From assembly GCA_039105265.1 (NCBI GenBank), contig JAPFFF010000424.1, positions 1 through 23,046 of the forward strand: a stretch of 23,046 nucleotides of DNA, read 5' to 3'. Made by a program: the position numbers and the translations under genes. Source of the DNA: Tritrichomonas musculus (Eukaryota; Parabasalia; Tritrichomonadida; Tritrichomonadidae). Position 1 is the stretch's first letter. Every line of letters starts with the position of its first letter. Shown piece after piece: positions 9,067 to 17,138 of this stretch. The notes under the pieces are model-generated. The model saw only the letters and a list, made by a program, of their open reading frames with translations. It ran no database searches and was not told the DNA's origin.

Positions 9067-11442
9067 ATGCAAACTGAGAATCGTACAAAAAAAATGGATG
9101 AAAACCCACTTGGTTCATGGAACGACTTAAATCCTACCTTTTCAAATCAAGTTAAGGCTCTTCTAAAAAAGAATTTTTTAATCAGAATTCGATCAATATC
9201 TTCAATTATCGAATTAATTTTTGCATTTGTGATACCTTTAATTTTAATTCTCGATTATTTTCCTCCCAAAGTTGATTTTCCAGATTCACCGTCGCCACCA
9301 ATTAATAAAATTGATATAGGTTCACTAGTTGAGTGGTTTTTAGCATTTGGTGCCGAAACAAAAGTTGCACTTCTTCCAAACAAGCCATTAATGTATTATT
9401 TAATCGGAAATACCACATTTTTAAATTTATTAATTCATGGTGCCACAATTCCCTTAAATGGAACAATGATGACTTTTCCAGGCACTCAAATCAGTTATGT
9501 TGATACTTTCAAAGACCTAAAAAATGTCATTTACTCGACACAAGTCAACAATATCGGAATTGAATGGTCAAACATCGACAGTAAAGAAGCGCTAACAAAT
9601 CCATCGATCAAAGTTTACTTACAATCATTTTATGGGAATCCGCAACCATCGATTTATCTGCAATTACGAGATTCACTTGTTACCATGCGTTCACTCACTC
9701 AAGGCGAAATACCGAACATTCAACAAATGAAATTTATGAACATAACTTTTTCAAAGGGAGAATTTTCACATCCCTCAATTATACAAAGAATGATTAAGCT
9801 AGGCTTTCCCTTTGGTCTAATCACGCCACTTTCCATTATTTTGGCCACGTTACCTGACATGGAATTGATTTTTTCAGAAAAAGACAGTCGTGTCACCGAA
9901 TTGTCATTTTTGATGGGCATGACAGAAAGTGCTTATTGGTTTACTAACTTCATTGTTTGCTTTATAATTTGTTTTGTTGTTCATTTGTATATTGCCATTC
10001 TTTATTCTTTCTGGTATGGATTGAATGGCAATGATTTTAGCATGTTTTTAGTATTGTCGATTTTGTTTGTTATTGCTGAAATTTGGTACCAATTCTTCAT
10101 AACAACTTTGATTAACGAAGGCTCAAAAGGGAAGTCAATTACAATTGTATTAATCATGGTTGGAATCATTTTAGGAATGTTCTTTCAATTCGTTACTCTC
10201 AATGAAAAATCAACGACAAATATGGCTTTGAATAACATTTGTTGCTTGATTTTCCCTATTTCAGCCTATGAGCTCTATTTGATACAAGGATACATTGTGA
10301 ATGTAGGCGAATTACCACTTTTCAGGTGGTCAAACATGAATGATAAAACGTATATTTGTCCTCCTTGGCTTACAATTATGTGGTGTGCAATTGATAGTGT
10401 TCTTTATTTCGTCTTGTTTTTAATTGGCAATTCTTACTTTCCACGCAATTTTGGAATAAACACGGCAAGAAGCAAAAGTGGAAAGAAAGAATCAATTGAA
10501 AATGAGGATACAAGTGAGTTAGATAAAGGTGTAGATCAAGAAGCAATCAATGTTGATAATCTAACGAAAGAGTACCATGGAACACGAAATGTCAAAGCTT
10601 TAAATTCTGTTTCTTTTTCGATTAAAAAAGGTGAAATCATTGTTGTGATTGGTCCAAATGGAGCTGGCAAATCAACAATGATTAATTGCATCAGTGGAGG
10701 AATTAGAGCAACAGATGGAACAATTAAAATATTCGGTGAAAATAGAGTTCATAGTTTGGGTGCTTGTTATCAAAGTAATGTTCTTATTCCTCAATTGTCC
10801 GTTCAAGAACATTTTGAACTTTTCAGTGCATTTAGAGGAATATCGAAAGAAACAACGCAAGCTTCAATTGATTACCTCTCAACGAACATGCAGTTAACTC
10901 ATTCACTCAAGAATAGAGCTGGCGATCTTTCTGGAGGTCAAAAAAGGAAACTTTGCATTGGTCTCTCTTTACTTGGAAATCCTGAAATTGTTCTGATGGA
11001 TGAACCAACTGCTGGTGTTGATGTTCAAGCATGTCAACTCATTTGGAAGATGATTTCTAATCTTAAAGAAACAACTTCTTTGATAACTAGTCATGCCCTT
11101 GAAGAAGCTGAAGCTGTGTCTTCAAGATTGTTCATTCTTTCAGAAGGAACAATTCGATTCATTGGAACATCAACTGAATTAAGAGAACAGTTCAAATGCG
11201 GTTACGAATTGAGAGTTGAAGCAAGTGATGAAAATATTAATAAGGTCCTCAATTTTGTAAGAAATTACGTGCCTGATTGTAAAATTGCTGATGATAGAAA
11301 AGATGTGATTTTAATGCCTGTTTGTAAATCAATAGGAAGATTGCTGCAAGAGTTTGAAGAAAAGCAAAGCGAATTGGGCGTTATATCTTATTCTTTTGCT
11401 GTACAACAATTAGAGGACATGCTTTTGAAATCACTTGAATAA
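9067..11442 (+). CDS. Half-size ABC transporter, ABCA-like (TMD-NBD)
   Basis: An intact 791-residue protein from ATG 9067 to TAA. Membrane helices lie near 46-64, 246-266, 290-315, 325-349, 357-378 and 434-454. The roughly 180-residue first loop carries NTT, NGT and NIT sequons (115, 131, 225), as expected for a glycosylated luminal or extracellular loop. The nucleotide-binding domain has Walker A GPNGAGKST (529-537), Q-loop Gln569, a canonical LSGGQ signature (621-625), Walker B IVLMDE (641-646), TAGVD D-loop and switch His676. A second ATG at residue 10 has no better context, and the short leader from TCATTC favours 9067. Sequence similarity to the divergent neighbour is limited to family motifs, so the pair is not a recent duplication. 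Likely an ATP-driven lipid or drug transporter of a cell membrane; substrate unknown. Confidence 0.93.
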   Translation: MQTENRTKKMDENPLGSWNDLNPTFSNQVKALLKKNFLIRIRSISSIIELIFAFVIPLILILDYFPPKVDFPDSPSPPINKIDIGSLVEWFLAFGAETKVALLPNKPLMYYLIGNTTFLNLLIHGATIPLNGTMMTFPGTQISYVDTFKDLKNVIYSTQVNNIGIEWSNIDSKEALTNPSIKVYLQSFYGNPQPSIYLQLRDSLVTMRSLTQGEIPNIQQMKFMNITFSKGEFSHPSIIQRMIKLGFPFGLITPLSIILATLPDMELIFSEKDSRVTELSFLMGMTESAYWFTNFIVCFIICFVVHLYIAILYSFWYGLNGNDFSMFLVLSILFVIAEIWYQFFITTLINEGSKGKSITIVLIMVGIILGMFFQFVTLNEKSTTNMALNNICCLIFPISAYELYLIQGYIVNVGELPLFRWSNMNDKTYICPPWLTIMWCAIDSVLYFVLFLIGNSYFPRNFGINTARSKSGKKESIENEDTSELDKGVDQEAINVDNLTKEYHGTRNVKALNSVSFSIKKGEIIVVIGPNGAGKSTMINCISGGIRATDGTIKIFGENRVHSLGACYQSNVLIPQLSVQEHFELFSAFRGISKETTQASIDYLSTNMQLTHSLKNRAGDLSGGQKRKLCIGLSLLGNPEIVLMDEPTAGVDVQACQLIWKMISNLKETTSLITSHALEEAEAVSSRLFILSEGTIRFIGTSTELREQFKCGYELRVEASDENINKVLNFVRNYVPDCKIADDRKDVILMPVCKSIGRLLQEFEEKQSELGVISYSFAVQQLEDMLLKSLE

Positions 11443-12212
11443 TTCTTGTAATTTAGGACAAGATATATTTATTATTATCTATATATATAAAAATAACCTA
11501 CAAATATGCATATTTAAAACAAATATAACTTTTTCATATTAACTATATTTTTTTAAAAAAATACAATTTTAGTTTATAAATAGGCTTGTTATTCTGATAT
11601 CAATTATCAGGTTTGGCACTTTTTTAAACTCAGATAATCGATAATAAAATGCTATCGATTGGAACTTTTTATTGATGAATTCGATTATCAAGTATGAAAT
11701 GTGATACAAAAAAAATATGCTTTTGATATTGAATCTTGATTAATCGAAACTAACACCTGAAAAAAACATTAAAAATAGTATTTTAATAGCATAAAATAAA
11801 TATATTCTAACTTATTATTTAAAAGAATCAGCTTTTATTAAATTTTATTACGAATAAGTGAAGTAATCTGTTAACCAGTTAAAAAAGTTCTCATAATTTT
11901 GATTAATGAAACTTTGATAAAATCTGTTTTTTACAATATGTAGGCTTTAGTATAAGGAACACATTTACAAAATAAAATTTAATGAGTTTTATTCGTACAT
12001 AACAAAAATATCGATTCTACGAATTTTTTGGACACCCTATATTTAACGAAATAAGAAAATTGAAAAAAAACAAAATTCGTTTACCTTTATCAGGATAATG
12101 ATCATAATCATTATAAAATTACAACACATAATCAGATAAATTTATGTTAAAAATAAATATTTTATATATATTAAAAATGAGCACAAAGCATTATTTAAGT
12201 GTATTCGTTTAT
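11443..12212. other. Intergenic AT-rich region
   Basis: No coding frame is supported. Between 11596 and 11750 there are several short palindromic elements around ATCGAT and GATTATC, including CTGATA/TATCAG (11596-11612), of unknown meaning. The genes on either side converge into this region. Confidence 0.6.
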
Positions 12213-13820
12213 TCAAATTGTTATTGGCTTGATTAAATATTGATCATCCAACAATTTGTTAATTGCAGAACTCATTTCTTTTTTGCTGTAAAAGTCATGA
12301 TTCACCGGAATTAATTTCCATTCATCATTGATGAACATAATTTTCAACAAGACAGTGAAACAAGCACATATATTTTTAATTGCAATTTTATTATGAATTA
12401 GCAAAGTTTCGTTTTCGCCATTCATATGTGTCATTGCCACATTTACAAATTGAACTCTTTTTAATGTATTATCATCATTTATATATATTATTTTATCCCT
12501 TCCAATTTGATTTAAGTCCAATTCAATCATACATGATCTTGAGGAAAACGTATTAATCAAAAATTTTTTTGAAACTGTTTTTTTCTTAATTTCTTTTTCA
12601 ATTTGTTGTGATCGCTTCTTATTTGTCATATCTAAAACATAACAAAATGGATGTCTGCCACCACGTGCGTCATAATAGATTCTTATTTTGTAATCATTTG
12701 ATTGCAGTCCTGCATTTCTGAATATTTTTTGAAGTGAAAATTGGCCGGTTTCTGGGAGAATGTTACTTTTAACAATGTTTGTATTTGTTAACGAAGGAGT
12801 GACTTCTTTCACCATTGAAATAATTTCAGAATGAAATGGTGTTTCCTTTAATGTTTGATCCAAATAATCTTCATATGGATTTTTCTTATCAAAAACAAGG
12901 TTGTTCGTTGGAATTGAATTGATTTCTAAGTCACATTTACCATCTGCCAAAAAATTGCTGTGCAATGTAAATGGAACAACATATTTCTTATTATTTTCAA
13001 CATGAATATCAATTTGTTCTATTGTTCCAATTTTATTGCTTTGGTTTAATTTCCAGTTTCCTTCAGCAATTAAATGTAATGTTGCTCTTCCTGTATAATT
13101 TGAAACATCTAATATAATTACATCATACACATCATCTAAACAATTTATTTGAATTGAATGCATCTGTGTAAATTCAGTGCCAACAAATACGTTTTTAATT
13201 GATGATTCAATTCTAGTTGGCTTCCATGAAACAAATTCATTGAAATGAGAATAACAAATATTTTCTCCAGACTTTAAATTCATGTTATGGAATCCAACGT
13301 TTATTGTTATCAATTCTATTTTAATGGGATTGTTTGATTCTTCATTTTCATACTTTGGATCAAGTGTTACCCAAAAATGAAGAATTGGATAAGGAATATC
13401 AACAACTGAAATTGGTGTTAATACTAATTCTGAATATATAAAAGATATATCTAGTGTTGCATCTTGTGTTGATATTGGAAATTGAAAAAAGAATTTTTGA
13501 TTTGGATTTTTCATTAATTGTTTTCCTTCACCATGTGTTAGAAATTGGTTAAAATCAATTTCTACTTGTCCCAAAAATTTATTTCTACAAAAAATATTAC
13601 CAATATAAATTTTAAAGAGAATTGAATATGCATGGATTAGATTTAAATCAAATTCCCAATTCCATTTTGGATTTGCTGTTTTTTCTTTTTTTTTGTTTGT
13701 ACAAAAACCAAGAAAATAGTAATCAGAATTAAATCTTGAAAAGCATGAAATATCTGTCGTTTTTAATCTGTTATCAGGAAATTTTAGATTTCTTGCTTGA
13801 ATAACTTGAATATGAATCAT
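12213..13820 (-). CDS. C2-domain protein with long unrecognised C-terminal region
   Basis: An intact 535-residue protein. Residues 1-110 form a C2 domain: it opens MIHIQVIQARNLKFPD, has NPKWNWEFDLN in the usual fourth-strand position, and FLGQVEIDFNQFL near its end. The calcium loops are poor: the first loop has few Asp residues and the second lacks a clear DxD, so calcium binding is doubtful. Residues 120-535 are mostly beta strands with no motif I recognise; DYKIRIYYDARGG (about 380) and a repeated pattern of DLEINS/ELDLNQ suggest further C2-like or Ig-like folds. There is no membrane segment. The start is supported by a perfect TCATTT initiator 8 nt upstream. The stop TGA is followed at once by ATAAA, a probable polyadenylation signal. 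Likely a peripheral membrane or trafficking adaptor; this is inference from the C2 domain. Confidence 0.85.
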   Translation of the reverse strand: MIHIQVIQARNLKFPDNRLKTTDISCFSRFNSDYYFLGFCTNKKKEKTANPKWNWEFDLNLIHAYSILFKIYIGNIFCRNKFLGQVEIDFNQFLTHGEGKQLMKNPNQKFFFQFPISTQDATLDISFIYSELVLTPISVVDIPYPILHFWVTLDPKYENEESNNPIKIELITINVGFHNMNLKSGENICYSHFNEFVSWKPTRIESSIKNVFVGTEFTQMHSIQINCLDDVYDVIILDVSNYTGRATLHLIAEGNWKLNQSNKIGTIEQIDIHVENNKKYVVPFTLHSNFLADGKCDLEINSIPTNNLVFDKKNPYEDYLDQTLKETPFHSEIISMVKEVTPSLTNTNIVKSNILPETGQFSLQKIFRNAGLQSNDYKIRIYYDARGGRHPFCYVLDMTNKKRSQQIEKEIKKKTVSKKFLINTFSSRSCMIELDLNQIGRDKIIYINDDNTLKRVQFVNVAMTHMNGENETLLIHNKIAIKNICACFTVLLKIMFINDEWKLIPVNHDFYSKKEMSSAINKLLDDQYLIKPITI

Positions 13821-13824
13821 ATAA

Positions 13825-13830
13825 AAATGA
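13825..13830 (-). promoter_or_regulatory. Consensus initiator TCATTT
   Basis: A perfect TCAYTW match on the minus strand with the initiating A at 13828, giving an 8-nt leader to the ATG at 13820. Confidence 0.7.
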
Positions 13831-13984
13831 AATCATTTTTTTTTAAAATTTTCCGCTTTGGAAAAACCGACGAATTAATTTCGTTCGCAAATTTTGAATA
13901 GTCTATAGTTTATTGAATTTTATTCAAAATATTCTTCGCAAAAATAAAAATATTTATATTATGAATTATATAATACAGTAGCTT

Positions 13985-14096
13985 CATTTTTGTAACGATA
14001 AAACCCACTTTTGTAACGAAAAATGTAACCACCAAAATTCTTAAAAATTTTATCACATAACTTTTTTAGTTTAATTTTCACTTTCGTAACGAAATT
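13985..14096 (+). repeat. Three GTAACGAWA motifs plus GTAACCACC, possible MITE remnant
   Basis: TTTTTGTAACGATAAA (13987-14002), ACTTTTGTAACGAAAA and ACTTTCGTAACGAAAT (to 14096) are spaced copies of one motif. GTAACCACCAAAATTC (14025-14040) closely resembles GTAACCGCCAAAATGC in the tandem repeat at 14983. The rest of 13831-14428 is AT-rich with no gene. Confidence 0.5.
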
Positions 14097-14428
14097 ATTA
14101 TAAATTCATTTTAACCAAAAAAGAGAAAAAGCACGAACAAAAAAGCATGTTAACAGTTGTTTACTAATACGAAATTTGAACTTTTTGGCTTTTCAATTGC
14201 GAAATAAAATCATGAGCCAAATATGCCAAATATACTCATTTGAAATAATCTGAAGGGCAAAAATCAATCATACTACTATTTACTTTACTTAGTAAAGGAT
14301 ATTTCAGAGCAAATTGATTTCGAATTCAATTTTTTTTAAAAAAGCATTGGCTAATTATCATTCAATTACCTTATTGACGGCTCATTTAAGATGATTTTTT
14401 TTGGAAATGTTTGTTGTTATTATTGTTT

Positions 14429-14704
14429 TTAAATAAAAGAAGAAGTTTTATTATAATGCCTAAAAGATATTGATAATATAAAAATGGAAAATGATTGAAT
14501 AGTCAATAGTATTTTGCTAATCATATAAACGTTTTTAATTTTTAATAATAATAATAAAGATCTAGAAGCTTTTGTAAGCTTCATCAAATCATTCTTCAAA
14601 TTAACAGTATTATTAGGACCAATCAAACCAACTTCTTTACCATCAATTTTAACAATATCTGTTCCCATTTTAGGATGACAATCACCAATGACTCCAAATT
14701 CAGG
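14429..14704 (-). pseudogene. Orphan protein fragment, unknown family
   Basis: Downstream of a TAA, the minus strand reads PEFGVIGDCHPKMG, then GTDIVKIDGKEVGLIGP and NNTVNLKNDLMKLTKASRS before turning into low-complexity sequence and a stop at 14429. The first 50 residues look like genuine globular protein and begin mid-domain, without a start or initiator, though an internal ATG at 14668 exists. I do not recognise the family. It is most likely the remnant of a larger gene. Confidence 0.45.
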
Positions 14705-14982
14705 TTAAGCCAAAAAAAAATGAGAATAAAACTCTATTTAAGCAAAATATTTAATATCAAGTGTGGTATATTTCGTTCACACATGATAATAATATTATTA
14801 TTCAAATTTGTTTTAAGTAAACATTGCTCAATATGGTCATCCAAATATTGCATATTATCAATAATTTTTTTTTTCTTTTTTTTTTTTTTTTCATAATTGT
14901 AAATGGTCTTTGCATAAAAATAAAATTCAGAATATTTCCTAAAAGGCCAAATATTTTTTTTTTAACAAAATTTTGTTATATA

Positions 14983-15134
14983 AGGCCAAATAAGATTGAA
15001 TTCCTTATTACTGTAACCGCCAAAATGCCGTAATAAGCGATCATTTTTCACCTATTATAGGTCAAATAAAATTGAATTCCTTATTACTATAACCGCCAAA
15101 CCGCAGTAATAAGAACTTTTTCACCTTTCTAAAG
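14983..15134 (+). repeat. Two tandem 76-bp hairpin repeats
   Basis: Units 14983-15058 and 15059-15134 share AATTCCTTATTACT, AACCGCCAAA, GTAATAAG and TTTTTCACCT. Each contains a hairpin: CTTATTAC (15004-15011) pairs with GTAATAAG (15030-15037), and CTTATTACT (15080-15088) with AGTAATAAG (15105-15113). The stem is conserved while the loop varies. A partial third start (AAAGGCTAAT) follows. A run of T plus AACAAAATT is repeated on both sides (about 14952 and 15172). Confidence 0.75.
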
Positions 15135-15627
15135 GCTAATAATTTTGACCTTTAAATATCTTAACAAATTAATTTTTTTTTAACAAAATTGAATCATTCA
15201 AAAATCCACTTTTTTAAAATTGCGACAGTCATGCACTTTTTACCAAGATTGCTGTTGAAGGGAAACGACCAGATGAAAAAGTATTCAAACATGATGTCCT
15301 TAAAAAACTTGCCATCAATTGCTGGGATAGTAATCCAATGGCAAGACCATCATTCAATGAAATTGTCGAACAAATCAAGTCGCAAGATTTCAGAGATGAA
15401 ATGTATGCTAACACCGAATAAGTGAGAAAATATATTTCCACATTTAATGATTCACATGGAAGCAAACCGAAAGATCCAATGACAATTAAAAACGAGGCAG
15501 ATCAAGGAGACGTTTCTAAAATGATCGAATATGCAGACATGCTTTTTACTGGCGAATTTGTTCATAGAGTTGACATTGAAGGAGCAGAAAAATATTACAA
15601 AATGGCTGCAGATAAGAACAATTCATA

Positions 15628-15816
15628 TGCATAGAAAAACATTGTGTCTGCATCATACTTTCGTATTCCTTTTTGGAAGTAGATGTTTGCATCTGATTTG
15701 TTGACTGCAACACCATCTCCTTCTTGAAGCATTCTTGCTGCTCAACTCATTGAAGGAATGTTTCCAAGATCGGACAGCTTTTCTGAAATAAAATAATGTT
15801 TTCGCTTTATCTTGTG
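15628..15816 (-). repeat. Left arm of 189-bp inverted repeat
   Basis: Reverse complement of 15967-16155 with no difference that I found by eye. On its minus strand it codes for the same Sel1 sequence as the right arm. Confidence 0.85.
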
Positions 15817-15966
15817 CAATTTCTTCTCCTTCATAAAGAATGTTTGCATATTCATACATTGCTTCATGGTTTTTCTGAGGTGAATCTGCACAAATTTTAT
15901 GAAATTCAACCATTTCTCTCTTTGTCACTTTTTCATTTAATTTATATTCATAGAAAAGTTTCAAAT

Positions 15967-16155
15967 CACAAGATAAAGCGAAAACATTATTTTATTTCAG
16001 AAAAGCTGTCCGATCTTGGAAACATTCCTTCAATGAGTTGAGCAGCAAGAATGCTTCAAGAAGGAGATGGTGTTGCAGTCAACAAATCAGATGCAAACAT
16101 CTACTTCCAAAAAGGAATACGAAAGTATGATGCAGACACAATGTTTTTCTATGCA
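15967..16155 (+). repeat. Right arm of 189-bp inverted repeat
   Basis: It begins CACAAGATAAAGCG and ends GTTTTTCTATGCA, in the original orientation of the Sel1 pseudogene. The 150-bp spacer (15817-15966) codes for Sel1 sequence (HEAMYEYANILYEGEEIAQ) on the minus strand only, i.e. it is inverted relative to the host relic. Confidence 0.85.
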
Positions 16156-16732
16156 ATTTCATTAATAAATGATCCTTATTCAAATGTTGGATCGCAAAAT
16201 AATAACATTGTTAAATACTTGGAAAAGGAATCATATTCAGGTAATGTTAATTCGATGCTCTTTTATTCAATTGTTCTTAGTCGTGGTTATTTCAATAATC
16301 CAAAAAACGATGAAGAATCAAAGAATTTATTGAAAATGGCTAATTATGCCAATTCTGAAGAAGCAGCGAAATTGTCATTCTATTTCGCTACTTTAATTCA
16401 AAAAGGTGAAATGAAATTTTTTGGTCCTAAAGATGCTGAAGTTTTCCTTCTGAATGCTTCAAAAAGAGGAAATATTGACGCAATACTTGCTTACGATTAT
16501 TTATTATCTCCAGATGATAAAAGTGCGATTATTTTCTTGAAAAAGGCAGCAAGCTTGGGAAGTGAAGAATCTCGTAAAAGATAATGCATGAAGTCAGGAC
16601 CTTTCCATAGATTGTTCTATAATTCAGATAAAATAAAATGCAAGTATAATGTCGATATCGCTAAGCATATCATTGCAGTCATTGCTTTTGCTTGCTCTGA
16701 AAAGAAAGAGAATGTTGACTCACTTGAAAATA

Positions 16733-16864
16733 TCTTTTTTTGTTCACTCTTTTGCTAATAACTCTTAGTATTTCATGAATTTCAAGCATTTCAATTTTTA
16801 CCAAATCAGGATCTTTGATGAACTTTAAATGGATAAATTTAATAGAAAAAAACTTCGATAACAT
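16733..16864 (-). other. Possible minus-strand coding fragment
   Basis: From ATG 16864 the minus strand gives about 44 protein-like residues (FIKDPDLVKIEMLEIHEILR, then VISKRVNKKRYF) before running into the opposite-strand Sel1 relic. It lies 37 bp downstream of the ankyrin gene stop. It could be a remnant of a coiled or helical tail; support is sequence character only. Confidence 0.25.
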
Positions 16865-16901
16865 TTAGAAAGAAAAATAAAAATTGATGATTAAATTTTT
16901 A

Positions 16902-17138
16902 TTAAGTATGGTTTAAAATTTCTTGTACTGAGTCATTAACTTCTTGTAAATATTGATAATCATTCAATTTCTTTTCAAGTGATTGCTTTTCTTGAATAAA
17001 TCGCTGAATTTCGCGATGCAGTTCTAGGTTTTGGTTAATGAAGAATTTAATATCTTGATTTGTATCTTTCGATAGAAGCAAAATGATTTCATGATAATTT
17101 TCTTCTCTTGCATAATCAATGGCTGTTTTATAACGCAT
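16902..17138 (-). CDS. Ankyrin module E with coiled-coil C-terminus
   Basis: From ATG 17138: MRYKTAIDYAREENYHEIIL, the last half-repeat, then about 45 residues of charged helix (LELHREIQRFIQEKQSLEKK) to a TAA. This ankyrin-then-coiled-coil ending is typical of trichomonad ankyrin proteins. It is the 3' end of the module series; TTTTTGGAATT lies just upstream. Confidence 0.6.
   Translation of the reverse strand: MRYKTAIDYAREENYHEIILLLSKDTNQDIKFFINQNLELHREIQRFIQEKQSLEKKLNDYQYLQEVNDSVQEILNHT

Larger units (their letters stand above)
15227..16758 (+). pseudogene. TKL kinase C-lobe plus Sel1 repeats, broken
   Basis: The relic starts inside the kinase C-lobe (TKIAVEGKRPDEKVF, then LAINCWDSNPMARPSFNEIV, the conserved final helix with CW...RPSF). 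After a stop at 15419 the same frame continues into Sel1 repeats (EADQGDVSKMIEYADMLF, EKYYKMAADKNNSYA), meeting a TAG at 15632. Here an inverted duplication intrudes. Sel1 sequence resumes on the plus strand with ARMLQEGDGVAVNKSDANIY (about 16042), runs as 177 open residues to 16584 and, past another stop, ends in a hydrophobic tail near 16758. The kinase N-lobe and active site are missing. Intact TKL-Sel1 fusions are a large trichomonad signalling family; Sel1 repeats act as protein-binding solenoids. Confidence 0.8.

Noticed and set aside
11746-11760. ACTAACACCTG, resembling the trichomonad 3' splice/branch motif ACTAACACACAG
   Set aside because: It lacks the final AYAG and lies in intergenic sequence with no GTATGT donor or coding exons nearby.
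12030-12041. GGACACCCTATA, similar to inverted ends of some mariner elements
   Set aside because: No inverted partner or element interior was found nearby; a 12-base resemblance alone is weak.
15419-15634. In-frame TAA and TAG inside the kinase-Sel1 relic as evidence of stop reassignment
   Set aside because: The intact genes here end at TAA, TAG and TGA, and this relic also has an inverted duplication and a missing N-lobe, so it is simply a pseudogene.
15796-16041. 81-residue plus-strand frame across the inverted repeat spacer
   Set aside because: It is antisense to clear Sel1 coding sequence and has no family character.
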